Below are positions 10,783 to 22,521 of a stretch of DNA of 64,000 bases, one piece after another. The stretch is taken from the NCBI GenBank assembly GCA_950295325.1, contig OX485804.1:9982001-10046000 (forward strand). The letters are read 5' to 3'. Every line of letters starts with the position of its first letter. Positions within the stretch are counted from its first letter, which is position 1. The stretch is from Polytrichum commune (Eukaryota > Streptophyta > Polytrichopsida > Polytrichales > Polytrichaceae). The position numbers were made by a program, and so were the translations under genes. The notes beneath the pieces are model-generated. The model had not been told where the DNA came from. It saw only the letters and a program-made list of their open reading frames with translations, and made no database searches.

Positions 10783-10864
10783 GCACCGGTGGTCTAGTGG
10801 TAGAATAGTACCCTGCCACGTCAGCAGAACGGTACAGACCCGGGTTCGATTCCCGGCCGGTGCA
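10783..10864 (+). tRNA. tRNA-Gly-GCC: tRNA-Gly(GCC) with an 11-nt intron-like insertion
   Basis: The acceptor GCACCGG pairs perfectly with CCGGTGC, and discriminator A is at 10864. The T arm CCGGG/CCCGG and anticodon stem GTACC/GGTAC are also perfect. The A box TGGTCTAGTGG (10790-10800) and B box GGTTCGATTCC (10843-10853) are intact, and a TTTT terminator lies at 10869-10872. The anticodon loop reads C-T-GCC-A, then 11 extra bases, then C. Removing CGTCAGCAGAA (10819-10829) leaves a normal 71-nt tRNA-Gly with a 7-nt loop. The insertion sits at 37/38, the standard nuclear tRNA intron site. The third-last inserted base is G, able to pair with C32 as in the anticodon-intron pair. A one-base shift of the insertion gives the same product. 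Known plant tRNA introns are mainly in Tyr and elongator Met genes. A pseudogene remains possible, but everything else is intact. Confidence 0.88.
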
Positions 10865-11281
10865 ACTCTTTTGTGGACAAGTCAAGTTTGATATTTGGTG
10901 GCTTCCCTTTATACCTCGTTATTGTATATAATTTCCTACTTTACTATCCAGGAATTTGAGCAGTGTTCCAATACTGCAGCAGTCAAACCCCCTGAATTGT
11001 CCAATTTGCTTTTCGTTGGTATCTCCAAAAGGCAGGGGTACTAAAACCAACACCCCACCCTCAAGTAGATATACATGGGGCTAAGGATCAGTCGAAGGTT
11101 GGAATTTGAATATTCATTAAACTTTCAATTGAGGCAAAAATTCTTGTCCACCAATGCTGATACGAATATGTTAGTTTATTATTTCATTTTTCTATATCAA
11201 CCACATAGCCATGTGCATATGCAATAGTGCACCCTATACCCTAGTGTCAACTCTTTCCAAGTGCATCAAACACAACTTCTT
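10865..11281. other. Spacer between the tRNA and the minisatellite
   Basis: Only the tRNA terminator (TTTT at 10869-10872) is recognised here. Confidence 0.5.
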
Positions 11282-11730
11282 TTGTGGAGATTCATATTGT
11301 GGAGATACAACTTCATGTTGTGGAGATACAACTTCATGTTGTGGAGATAAAACTTCATATTGTGGAGATTCATATTGTGGAGATACAACTTCATGTTGTG
11401 GAGATAAAACTTCATATTGTGGAGATTCATATTGTGGAGATACAACTTCATGTTGTGGAGATACAACTTCATGTTGTGGAGATACAACTTCATGTTGTGG
11501 AGATACAACTTCATGTTGTGGAGATACAACTTCATGTTGTGGAGATACAACTTCATGTTGTGGAGATAAAACTTCATATTGTGGAGATACAACTTCATAT
11601 TGAGGAGATACAACCTCAAATTGTGGAAATACAATCTCAGATTGTTGACATACAACTTCTGTTTCTTTCAGATACAATATCTGTTTGTTCAGCTACAACC
11701 TCCGTTTGTTCAGATACAACCTTTGTCTTT
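11282..11730 (+). repeat. Minisatellite of 21-bp and 15-bp units
   Basis: The basic unit is TTGTGGAGATACAACTTCAT plus G (21 bp). It is mixed with a 15-bp form, TTGTGGAGATTCATA, and a TAAAAC variant. The clean array runs to about 11605, then decays to about 11730 with units such as TTGTTCAGATACAACCT. Both unit lengths are multiples of three and lack stops, so long ORFs stay open in several frames on both strands (CGDTTS-type forward, SPQHEVV-type reverse). None is a convincing gene: no start context, no domain, and equal openness on the opposite strand. Confidence 0.9.
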
Positions 11731-12149
11731 TGAGCTTAGAAGACTATCATTTCCAATTTAGGGCGTCTGTTACTGCGAAGCTGGTAAGAGAGGCTGAGAG
11801 TGTGTCGTCAATTATCTTGAGGAAAAGGTGGAGGAAAGGTCCGACTGCCAAGTGCTACCATTATCTGGAAATTCCTTCGAGCAGGTCAATGTTCGATTCA
11901 ATGACAGAAATTATTACCCTCACAGCTCTAATTTATATGTGAAAGAGGTGCTACAACTGTCAACTGCGCCTAACAAGGAGGACCTCACAATGCAAATGCT
12001 CAATGCAATAGTTTGGGATGGTATATCCTTACAACTTGAACTAACTGTTGTTGGCACTCCCAACTACAAAAGTCTTTGCACTGGCCATACAATCAGAATA
12101 ACACCACCATGCGCAACCAGTATATGTACAGTAAGAAACGACCTGAAAG
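11731..12149 (+). other. Unassigned sequence with a modest forward ORF
   Basis: A forward ORF from 11828 to 12241 (137 residues) overlaps the 30-bp repeat at its end. Its residues show no motif I know. It could be a fragment of a gene or transposon, but chance is as likely. Confidence 0.3.
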
Positions 12150-12250
12150 AATTTGTTGCCACTTGGGTGATCATCAAAGAATTTGTTTGCCACTTGAGTG
12201 ATCATCAAAGGCTTATATCATTTTGTTTGCCACTTGAGTGATCATCAAAG
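12150..12250 (+). repeat. Short tandem repeat, about 30 bp, three copies
   Basis: Three copies of TTTGYCACTTGRGTGATCAT followed by CAAAG, the third separated by a GCTTATATCAT spacer. It lies in the 3' flank of the CAX gene and no function is apparent. Confidence 0.75.
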
Positions 12251-12536
12251 ACTATGGTACAGATGCCAGAAAGGTGCAAAAAATGGTTGCAGTAAAACTG
12301 GCACATGGACAGTTTCGAGGAAGCCAGCTAGGACTTACAGTGCATCTTCTTCTGGAGAAAGCGTGTTTTGACATTCAGTCAAGTAACAGAATGGCATTGC
12401 ATAGGAAATGCCTTCTAGCTTCCAGCTGCACAAAAACCAGTTGAAATAGTTAATTATCTTATGAAAACACCAAGTATTAAATGACATGGGCGTCACAATG
12501 TATCATCAACATCAATAGTAGGTGAAAATAGACAAT

Positions 12537-15500
12537 TTACTCACGATGTGTTGGAAGATCAATATGAACAAAGAAGCTCGCCCCAACTATCAAGTAGCAG
12601 AGCACCAGCATAAGCCCCTTGAAATAATTGGCTGTCCCTTCCTGAAAATTTAATTTCAAACACTCAGTTTAAGAAAAACAGCTGAGAAGGTAATAGAATG
12701 AAGATCAAGATATATTCACTAACACAAAGATAAACTCACATTCTCTGCATGACCTGATTATGAAACAGAAATAAAGCACTAAGTGACTACACAAAAATAT
12801 TAACAAGATTGATGCAGCTGTGGAGATCATAGGACAAGTCATAAAACACAAGTAGGCTTTCTATAAGTATCTAAGCACTGACCTGAACCATGAAAGCCAC
12901 AACAAGAACAGTTATGAAAAGAGATGCTGTCTCAAAGAGTTCAAAGTTGAGGTCCATGTTTGTTCCCATGGGCCACCCAATGACAACACAAAAAGGAATC
13001 TGCATAGCCATATATTTCGATGTCAGAAATGTGTTCCTCATTATTGAAGACCTTGAATCATTGCCTTCCACTTCACAGAAGCAACTGTGGTAACATGATG
13101 TATCATGATGGCTGCTTACCACAAACATTGAGATCTGAGTGGAAGATCCAATTGCAACACCCAAAGATATATCCTGCAAGACAATGATGTTCCACATTAA
13201 AACATAACCTGAGATGAAACCCATCAACAAAAACATACAACTGTCATGCCAAAGCACTGTCCACATAAAACTTACCAGTTTGTCTTTGAGAGCAAACATA
13301 ATAGCACTGGCATGCTCTGCTGCATTTCCAACAATCGGCAAAATAATTACACTTATAAATGAAATGGGCACGTCCCATGAGGATGAAGCCCCCTGTAAAT
13401 CACACAGCAAGCCAGATGTAAAAATTGATGGAACAAAAAGTATGGCACCATAGAGCTGCCAATTGATAATTCAAAACAACTGTACCTTGCATATGTTCAA
13501 TGGGATTCAGAGGTAAAGGCCCTATACAAATGCCTCTAAATGAGAATACAGAACTGCCAAAAAGACATTCCAAGGGCCTAAGACATACCTCAATGGCATC
13601 AACCAAATATTCTGACAGAACTGAAATGAAAAGTGTTAAAACGCCCAGCCAACCGATCCACATCCAAAAACTTGGATGCTCTCCATTTGGGGGCTCCTCA
13701 TCTTCCTCCCCCTGAAAACACCATGAAAGTATATTGTGAGAATTGAAACTAATACACACTTTTGATTACTTTTTTTAAGACATGCAAGATGGAGAATTTA
13801 ATTTACCTCTTGATCATATAAAGTTCGGTGGCTCTTCAGCTGGAAATACAGATAGGCTGTATAAGCTACCAACATAACTATGCTGCTGAATCTCGACAAA
13901 GCCAACTCCGATTTTCCCATTTGCAACTCTGTGCCAGTAGCATGAAGAGCTGCTGGAAAAAGAAGACCCATGACCGCCATTAACAGCAGGCTTGAGCTCA
14001 CCTGAGCCGTTGCCTGTATTGATAAACACCAACAAACAAACTCAGAAATGATTCCAACAAAAAATTCTATACTACAAATCTTATGCTGATAAGAGCAACT
14101 CCTATGGTGACTGTAAGATGATTATCTCAATAATCAGATTCTGAAGTTTTTTGGCCCAATGCAGCATGCTCATCTTACCCATAAAGTCCATATATACCAT
14201 AATTCTTCAATACCCACCAATTAATGAGAAAGTGACAACCCTCTACAGTCCTTCAAAATTCATGACGGTGGGGAGGGGTTAAGCCTCTCAATAATCAGTG
14301 GGTAAAAAGGATTTGGGAAACATATGGGCCTTGTGGGAGGAATAAGCATGGGGTCTTGCCACAAAAAAACCAAGAAAGCCGATTATTGAAATGTCATCTT
14401 TCAGTGGTTTAGTGACAACCTCTACTACAGGTGAACTAGAGGAGGCTACTGTAGACGGCTCCTCTTGTGACATATTTGATATATATTTTCCTCAACAGAA
14501 TATGCCATATATGGCATTCCTATATTGGCTCATACCCACTTGAATACCACTTGAAAACTACACTCCAGTACTAGTAAAGATAAAATACAGTGCCCTCTAC
14601 AGGAGCCAAAAATGACTCTCAACGGCCTGTCAAGTAACTAGACCCCCAACTACCGGTTGATAGCCAGGCAACCCACCTTGTTGAATTTCTGATCTTCTCC
14701 CGGGTAAGCTATCCCTCCAAAGAAAAAGGCACATCCTAGGACCAGGAGCATGTTGGACAAGATTGAACCCAGAAGGGACAGCTGAACAACTCGAATCATG
14801 TTCTTGCGTAGCGCCATAATGCAGATAATCATCTCAGTTGCATTGCCAAAGGTTGCATTCAAGAGGCCCCCAACTGCATACAAAGGTGAGGAAGAAAGTC
14901 TATCAGGAAGAAAACTACAAAAATTCATAGTCCTAAAAGGCTCAGCCTCCTACATCCAGAAGGAAAAGATTGACAATCATTAAATGAGTGTGAGAAGCAG
15001 ATTAAGCTCCATTATGTCATACCTGTGGATCCTGTGAAAAATGATAATTGCCTGTACAAAGCCAGTAATGGAGCATCAGAGTACAGTTTCACATCATACA
15101 ACAATTTCATCGCTCAGTAACTTACGATTCACAGCATTTCAGCATTATTTTTTGAGTAAACGTGAACTCAATACATTGAAACGAAAACCCAGCCTGGTCA
15201 AAAACGTTTGAAGTTAAAGGGTGGTGCCTCACTCTGTAACAAAGCCAAGTCGCTCAGCAAGTGGCGCCATACCTAGTAAACTGAACAGGAAAATCCAACC
15301 CTGATAAAGAGGACAATGACATTTCTGTCAGTAGAGATTTGACAGAACTACTACAGACTACTCACCTAAACCCCAAATCTTCTGCATACATGCCTACATT
15401 GAGAAGCTTTGAAACTATACCAAACTGTCTTAAAAATTCTACAATCCAACTGGAGTTCTGAAGCTTGGTATGACATAGAGTAGGAGCTAGGTATGCATGG

Positions 15501-16785
15501 AGCACATAAAAGCTAATATGAGTTCACCACAAAGTTACAAAACAGTGACTGCATAATTAGCTTTCACAACAGAAGAAATTCTAGAAATTCAAGGAGAGCT
15601 CGACTCAAATGAAAATGCCTCTACATCTTTCAACCATAAGGGACTTATAATGAGTGTGTATAATACAAGCTAGTCAAAAAGGAGGGTCTGAGAACTGGAA
15701 GAGCAGTTGTAGGAAAAGATGAGGCATAAAATAATGCTTACATGGCGCCATTTGAAGATGACAGCAACTATTGCAAGTGGGATACACAGCAGCAAAATGT
15801 TTAGTTTTGTACTGCAAATCACCATTTTTGTGCTCTCTTTGATATTTTCTCTAAGAGTCAAACTCTTCCTTCTACAACAGGGGGACATTGGAGATGGATG
15901 TGAAAACACATCCTTTGAAAAGCTTTCATGACTTTGCAAACCCCCACCTGGCACTTCAAATAGCGGAGTCCCTTCGGCAAATGCCCTCAGCTGCATAAAA
16001 ATAATCAATACTAAGCAGCAGCAATAAACTGAATCATTCACTTTGGTGTCAAGAAAACCTGAAAACCCACTGACAGGCCAATGCATGATCTCTTGCAATA
16101 AACAGGTCATCAATCTGACCCAGCTGATGTGGATTAACATGAAGCCGGATAATATGAGGAGATCAATTCTAGTTAAGAGAATGTAGCACCACTCCCCACA
16201 CAAAAGTTCTCCATTGCAAATCCTCACAAAAATCCCACTCCAATAGGGTTATCCTCTAACTCAGCATAACCTTTGCTTGGGAGTTGGTTGTTTACCATAC
16301 AGCAACCCTCCACATTCGGTTGGTTTTCCATGTGTGTTTGGAGGTAGTGTGGAGGTTTGAACAAAGAAGAACATTCTATATTGGTTCATGGAGGCTCAAA
16401 CTCATTTTGGCATGCCAGAAGGTGCTAGAATGAGTTTGGCCCTCAATGAACCGGAATAGATTGCTCTTTCCTCAAATTCAAACACTACCTCCGAGGATGC
16501 ACCACAAGTAGAAAGAAAGAAAAGTTCATTTTGTAAGAAAATCAACCAATGGACAATCGTAAGGTACCGACTCCCAAGCAAAGCCCCGTTAAGTTAAAGG
16601 ATAACTTTCATGACCTATTCTACTAAATTAGGCGCTCAACACTCTAATAGGTGTTGATTTTCCATCACAATTGAAAGATGAGGAGACTGATCAAATGAGT
16701 TCGGTGCAGAATCAATCACCTCGACATCTTTACCATCAGTCGGATGGTACATGCTCTTTGGTTCGCCCTGTTGATGACACGCCAT
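12537..16785 (-). CDS. CAX: Vacuolar cation/proton exchanger (CAX family)
   Basis: Exons in gene order: 16720-16785 (tentative), 15742-15990, 15233-15300, 15023-15051, 14677-14873, 13807-14013, 13589-13711, 13276-13392, 13120-13173, 12883-12999, 12537-12641. They give 443 residues in frame to TAA. CAX proteins exchange cytosolic Ca2+ or Mn2+ for vacuolar H+ across the tonoplast. Both signature repeats are present: GNATEMII (about 147-154) in the first half and GNAAEHASAI (about 335-344) in the second. Eleven hydrophobic segments are expected, split by an acidic loop GEEDEEPPNGEH (about 273-284). The hydrophilic N terminus (about 1-80) would be the autoinhibitory region. The fourth exon is only 29 nt (QLSFFTGST), with good flanking sites. 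The first exon is the weak point: MACHQQGEPK... with donor GTGATT was chosen because it keeps phase, but another leader exon is possible. All later exons are firm. Confidence 0.93.
16248..16605. mobile_element. Foldback inverted-repeat element in CAX intron 1
   Basis: Ends GTTATCCTCTAACTCA and, inverted, GTTATCCTTTAACTTA. Just inside, CTTTGCTTGGGAGT occurs at both ends in opposite orientation. The inversion continues inward: GGAGGTAGTGTGGAGGTTTG pairs imperfectly with CAAACACTACCTCC, and GGTTCATGGAGGCTCAAACT with AGTTTGGCCCTCAATGAACC. Nearly the whole 358 bp can fold into one hairpin. No target duplication was found. Confidence 0.75.
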
Positions 16786-18400
16786 TACTGAATCTCCACA
16801 AAATCCGGTATCCTCAAAGCCTTAATCCACGAATCCAGGCCAGAGGCAAATGTGCAAATGCACACAGGCGAAACTGTGGACAACTGAGGTACCTGAAGTA
16901 GCAATAAAAAAAAAGGGCTAAAGCAAGTTGAATTGCTGTGAAGAACGGTCCATTCCTAGCTGCCCTTCATGCACATTATCACCAAAAAAATTGTCCCTCC
17001 CGATGCAGCATCTGTAGCAATCTCTTTGTACTCAATCATCAAACTTGACCCATGTGATAAAACCCTCGACATTCTTTCACGAGGTGATCATTTTGTTGAA
17101 ACTTCCTCCTCAGATGCATTGGAAGCAATACAAAATCTGTGCCCTAAGGCCCGAATCTTCGATTGCACCCCGCCATTGCTCAAACTTTGAAGATGTAGTT
17201 CCCAGAACAGCAAGCTCCCTGATACAAATTCAGGGCTTGAAAAATCAGTCTCGCAAAAAAAGAAAATGATCACGTCACATAAACCATAACCCCAGTACAC
17301 TCTCAACATCACACACCAAATGTTACCCAGTCAGAATCACACATGCCAAAATCTCACCACACATAGAACAGGCCAAAAACGAAGGTAGGATAGTAAGACA
17401 CGAACCCCAAAACAAAAAATGGGTTGCATCATCCCTCCATATTCCAATCCAATCAACCCAAAAGCCTACCGACAAAACTTATTTATCCACCAAACCCATC
17501 TCAAAACAAGTGCTCTCCGAACCACTTAACCCCGAGGTTCGTTGCATCCCATACACAGTGCCTCTCATTCTGAATCAAATGAGCTGCCTTCGTAATCCTA
17601 TAAATCCTTAACGATAATCCGCATGCAAGTAAGGGATTTTTCATCTAAGCTCTCTCACTCTCTCTCACTCTCTCTCCCTCTATACATATATAGATATATA
17701 TATATATATATGCCATCACATAAAACATAACCCATGGCACCAAAACAACAAAAAGCACAACATAACCAGATTAGGATAGGTTAACATAACCCAATCATCA
17801 AAAAAAAAATTCAAAATATGAAACTGCGAAAAATGATGGCAACCTCGGCAGAAAACCCCGGTGCTGCAAAAACCGGTTGCTCAGATCCAAGAATACCGCA
17901 GCAATCAACACTGTTAGTGGAGCTCCCACATCAATCAACTCGTACTGAGATCATTCCCTTCGAGTCCTCCGCCATCAGTCCCCAAAGTGCACCAAAAGCA
18001 AAACTGCGTTCGAAGCGCCCAAACTTGGACAAGTGCTTGGAAAACGGGAACTCGCTCAGTTTCCCACCAAAATGGGTGACCAAAAATTTGCAAAAAATGG
18101 CATCCGCGATCCGAACGTGATGAGCAGCTGGGCGGGTGCGCATCTGGCACACGAAGCGGGAGAAGTGAGAGATTGGCAGTGATCAGAGTCGCCGATCCCC
18201 AGATTCCGTGAAATTTGCGTGCGAGGAAAGACAGTCTGCCCACGACCGATCGAAGCTGCCGCGAAGGCTCAAGCAGACACCGGGATATCAAGTCTCTCAC
18301 CGGTCGTCCCGGTCACTTCGTATCGAAGCTTCCTAGCGCCTCCCGCTTCTCCTTACAGCCCTCTTGCTCTCCTTACTCACAGTCGGCAACTCCATTCCAT
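16786..18400 (-). other. Upstream flank and probable 5' UTR/promoter of CAX
   Basis: Going away from the gene, this holds a CTCTCACTCTC/TA microsatellite (about 17648-17712). From about 17820 to 18400 it becomes distinctly GC-rich, unlike the neighbouring DNA. Such composition shifts mark the 5' ends of the other genes here (6.8, 53.5 and 63.5 kb). Overlapping ORFs on both strands at 17818-18484 have no recognisable domain and probably reflect the composition. A non-coding leader exon for CAX may lie here. Confidence 0.4.
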
Positions 18401-19814
18401 GGAAGAGAGGGGATTTATCGTACATTGAGCGTACCTCTCATTCATCCAACCTACAAACTTCATCCATCCAACCTAAAACCTTGAACCCCCTAGAGGTTTG
18501 TTGCCGCTTCATCTCAAATGACCTTGACTAGATTAATTCCGGGTCTTTAAAGCTGCATCCAGTGTCAAACCCATCTTTTTTTAAGGTAACTTCCATGTTG
18601 CATGTTAGTTTAGGGTTTGTATGTTGGATGAATGAGAATGGTACATCCGTATATGATAATTCCCTCTTGCCGACTAGGGATGGAGAAATTTGTCACATAC
18701 GACCATATATATCTTTCATCCATCCAAGATTGAAACTTAGACTTGTCTCTCAACCACACATTATAGGTTTGTGCTTGATCTCATCTCAAGATTCAAATGG
18801 CTTGGATTAGGCAAATTGGGGGCCTTTGAAATTAATGCTGGTGTCAAATTTGACTAAAAAAAGGAAACTTATGGTCACATATCTTTTCAGTTATGGTTTT
18901 TATGTTGGATGGACATGAGATAAATTCTCTCTCCTCATCCTTTACTATTGGATATATGTATGTATGTATATATATATATATATATATATAACTATCGCAT
19001 GTGAGGCGTCGAACATGGAAACTTGACCCCCTATAGGTTTGTGGCCAAGTTGTCTCTAATGACCTAGACTACACTAAATTGAAATCTTTATATATCATTT
19101 CAATGTCAAATCAACTTAAATATGGTTACTTATAGTTTGCATTCTATTTTAGAGCTTTTTTATTTGAGATGGATGAGAGGTATGCTCGTATGTGATCATT
19201 TCCTTGTGATGCCCTTTGCTACTGGCTAGTGGGAAGTATCACATAGTATTGTACCTCTCTTCAAACCAACATAAAACCTTGACCCCCTACATGTTTGTAT
19301 CCAATTCGTCTCAATTGACTTGGACTAGTTTACATCATGATTCTTTTAACTATTTTCAACGTCAATTCAACTGTAGAAAAGTAGCCTCTTGGTTGCACAC
19401 TATTCCATAGCTTTTATGTTGGATGGATGCGAGGTACGTTCACATGCGATAATTCCCTCTCACCTTTATCCCCGGTGTAGCTTTGACTTGGCTCGAGTGA
19501 GAATAATGTTGTCCATTCAAAGTGTGCCACTTGGCACTACAAGTGCATAATTTATACCATGATGGTGTGCAAGAAGGAAATTGTTGCATACAAGTGTACC
19601 TCCTATTCATCCAGCATCTAATCCTTGAACTAGTATATAGTTTGGAGGTTGTCTTGTTTTTCTTAACTTGAAACTACAATTAACTTCAAAGACTTTGAAC
19701 TTGTCTAGTCGAAGTCATAAGTTGAGATGAGTCATTCATAAAAGGGTATGAGGGGGACAAGTTTTGATGTTAGGTGGATGAGAGGTACACTCATATGTGA
19801 CAAACTTCCTCTCA
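18401..19814. mobile_element. Cluster of about five related short inverted-repeat elements
   Basis: Approximate copies: 18401-18671, 18677-18936, 18985-19206, 19228-19471, 19571-19814. Each begins with a GGAAGAGAGG-like start, a CATATG-like tract and GTACCTCTCATTCATCCAAC, and ends with the inverse (GTTGGATGAATGAGAGGTAC, then a TCCCTCT tract). Between them is a shared core with ACCCCCTAnAGGTTTGTnGCC and TCTTTAAAGCT-type blocks. All lie in the same orientation and are diverged from one another. A related copy is at 21226-21455 and an expanded one at 47241-48191. A TA microsatellite lies at about 18957-18990. No coding sequence. Confidence 0.7.
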
Positions 19815-22019
19815 ACATGAGTGAGGTGGTGTATGTACATTTTGATATTAAATGTGGCCATAACTAGCTCCGTCCGTGGCACTATTTATTGTGGAACTTG
19901 AGATTGCAATCTATGGAGCTTAGGTGCAAGTGCCAAAGTTAGCCCATGATATTCTTAACCCGTAAATGTTCATGCAACTAAAGGTTTGTCCGTTGTTAAC
20001 TTGTCAAAGCATTAGCTTGAGTAGATTGAAACACAATTTGAACCACATCTTTAGTCTCCTACAAATTGTTGATTGGTTGGTGTTAGTGTTAGTTAGTTTT
20101 ATATATATAGAGAGAGAAAGATGTTTCTTTGTTTAAGTTTGTAGTAAATGTGGAGACTTTTATTGGAGAACTTCCTTTGTTTGACAACGTATAGGTTTGT
20201 GACAACTATTTTGGAGCCTCAACTATACTATGTGATTACTTTGTGAATTGCTTGAGTCAAATTATTGTAGATTGAATTTACGAAGCTTGTGAGAAAGATG
20301 AGCATTACAACCATGGCCTCAAAAACCTATATTTACAACTTTGTGGAAATATGACATGGCTTTTGAAATTGTAGGTCAAAAAAGCCAATGGCTTCAACAT
20401 TTAAGGGCTAAGAGAACATTCCAATGTCACTTTCGCACAACAAGCCAAATGACACGGTTGCCTCCAACCTATGCCATGCAATGTCATGCAAATTTTTAGT
20501 TCCAAGGATGAATATAAGCAGAACAAGTGGATGAAATAATCATAATCACATCTGGCTTCCTCAATCTTAACGTGAAGAAACCTAACAGCTTCACATTTTG
20601 GGGCCCTATATTCGCATAGGTGGCACTCGTATGTCCTCCCCCAAAGGGTTGGGTCTTTAATTAATTTCTCTCCAAAAGAATAAGGGCTATTAGAACTCAT
20701 CACAACTTGTCATGAAATGTCATCCACTATAAACATATATCATCCATAATTCACAAATTATGTTCACGAGCTTATCAATTATGACAGCTAACCAATTCAA
20801 GTAGGTGGATGATGAGATGCGGGAGCGGCGAGTCATCCACCTATTTCATTTGGTTGTCTAGTCCATAACTTACACTCTTCATAATTATATAGCCACAACT
20901 AAACATTTTGCGCTTCTAGTTGGACCCCGCCAATTCTACATATGATAAAGATGCAATCAATTGTATTTTCTAACTATAATACGTAATTTCTTTAGCTAAT
21001 TCAACCAAACCTCACATCAACTATCTTGTATTATAATTCTAATGAGACATGGTTGAGATGAACTAACCACAAACCTATGGGAGGCAAGTTTTTGCTAAAC
21101 CACGTTTACCTTGGTAAGACCTATAAATGTCAAGAATACGACACTAGTGGAAAACCAACATTTGAAGTTTTGACCTTGTTATTTTGGAATCAAAATTGGT
21201 ATTGAGGTGCCAAATTGAAGACAATAGGGACTTCTTGCATATGAGCATACCTCTCATTCATCCGCCATAAAAGCCCCAAAATAATATGCAGTATGGAGTT
21301 ATTCTTAAGCTCGAGTTGACATTGACATTAGCTTCAAAGACCCTAAATTAGTTTAGTCCAAGTCATATGGATGAATCAACGCACAAACATATAGGGAGTC
21401 AAGTTTCTATGTTGGGTGGATGAGAGTTACACTCGTGTCCAACAATTACCTCTATCGCAAATTGCATAAGAGGTTGTAGTACCTACATGGTCAAGCTTTG
21501 AGCTTAAATTTCTCAATGCACACAAGCCAAATGTTTTCTACCTTTCTGATGGTATTTCACCCCCACCTCCTTCATAAGGAACACATGTCTTCTTTGTGTT
21601 TGTTCCTAGCTTACCATATGCCACTCAAATACGGGCAGCCGATTAAGGGTGAGTTTCCATGTAGCTTGCTTGCCCACTAGATTCTAGATAATAATGGGTG
21701 AGAGGGGTTCTCATGTAGATAAGCAAGAGCAACCAACCAACTATTGATATTATGTTATTCAACCCACAATATTTCTTGTTCATGTCAAAACACATTGATT
21801 TCATATTCTTAGTTTTGAACCTACAATGTTTTAGGCTCACAAATAATGTGGGTTGAGAAAAACTACATTAACCAAAATTATTGTGGTATGACAAAATGTG
21901 GGCCACAATACTAGGTGTAGAAGGTGTAGATGTACATGTTGACTTCCTAGATCATCATGATAAGTACAATAAGCAATATATTTAAGGTCACCAATTCTAT
22001 TTGTCTTACCCGATACTAA
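19815..22019. other. Repeat-rich intergenic DNA; one more inverted-repeat element
   Basis: No gene is supported. An element of the 18.4-kb family lies at about 21226-21455 (left end CATACCTCTCATTCATCC; right end GGTGGATGAGAGTTACAC). Around 21650-21700, GAGTTTCCATGTAGCTTGC resembles the end of the foldback at 28726-28847. Confidence 0.5.
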
Positions 22020-22521
22020 AGGCCACTTCACACATGTGACTGAGAGCCCATGACCATTTCGCTTCAAGCACTATCATTGGTGGAAAAGGTGGAGCCGGTC
22101 CAAGTTTGCTTCACAATACGCTTGAGGGACCGACGGAATAAGTGAATGCAAAATGGAGGTAAGGTCTACATGGATTCCTACATGACATCGAATGGATCAT
22201 GTTTCATGGTCATTTGAACTATTTTCAAAAACCACCTCTTGGAGATAGGCCTAACACAAAATCAGGAGACTATGGCACTTCGAATGTTCACAACTGTTGA
22301 TTTATTCTATTTTATCATATGTGAGGACTAACATGAATAGAAATTCATCGAAATAGCAATTGGTTGAGGGCCCGTCACATGGGACTTCACACCACACTTG
22401 AGGGTCCATAACCACACTACATGAATTTAGAGGTTTGTTGGGACGGCCTTTGGACACTTTCTTTTGGGCTCTCACAATTTCTTTCATGGTCACGGTTCTT
22501 GGCTCGTGTGTGAAGTGGCCC
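22020..22521 (-). mobile_element. TAA-flanked inverted-repeat element (PIF/Harbinger-like), 502 bp
   Basis: Flanked by TAA at 22017-22019 and 22522-22524. The right end reads GTGTGTGAAGTGGCCC, the inverse of GGGCCACTTCACACAC. The left end AGGCCACTTCACACATGTGA is slightly decayed. The interior matches the element at 48500-48998 in reverse orientation. TWA duplications and GGGCC-type ends suggest a Tourist/PIF-Harbinger derivative. No transposase. Confidence 0.8.

Noticed and set aside
10616-10891. 91-residue forward ORF
   Set aside because: It runs through the tRNA-Gly gene, whose structure explains this sequence.
11211-11733. Repeat-peptide ORFs (CGDTTS-type forward, SPQHEVV-type reverse) as genes
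   Set aside because: They exist only because 21-bp and 15-bp units keep every frame open. Both strands are equally open, and no domain, signal or conserved flank is present.
17818-18484. ORFs on both strands in the GC-rich CAX upstream flank
   Set aside because: No recognisable residues, and equal openness in both directions fits GC-rich leader or promoter DNA.
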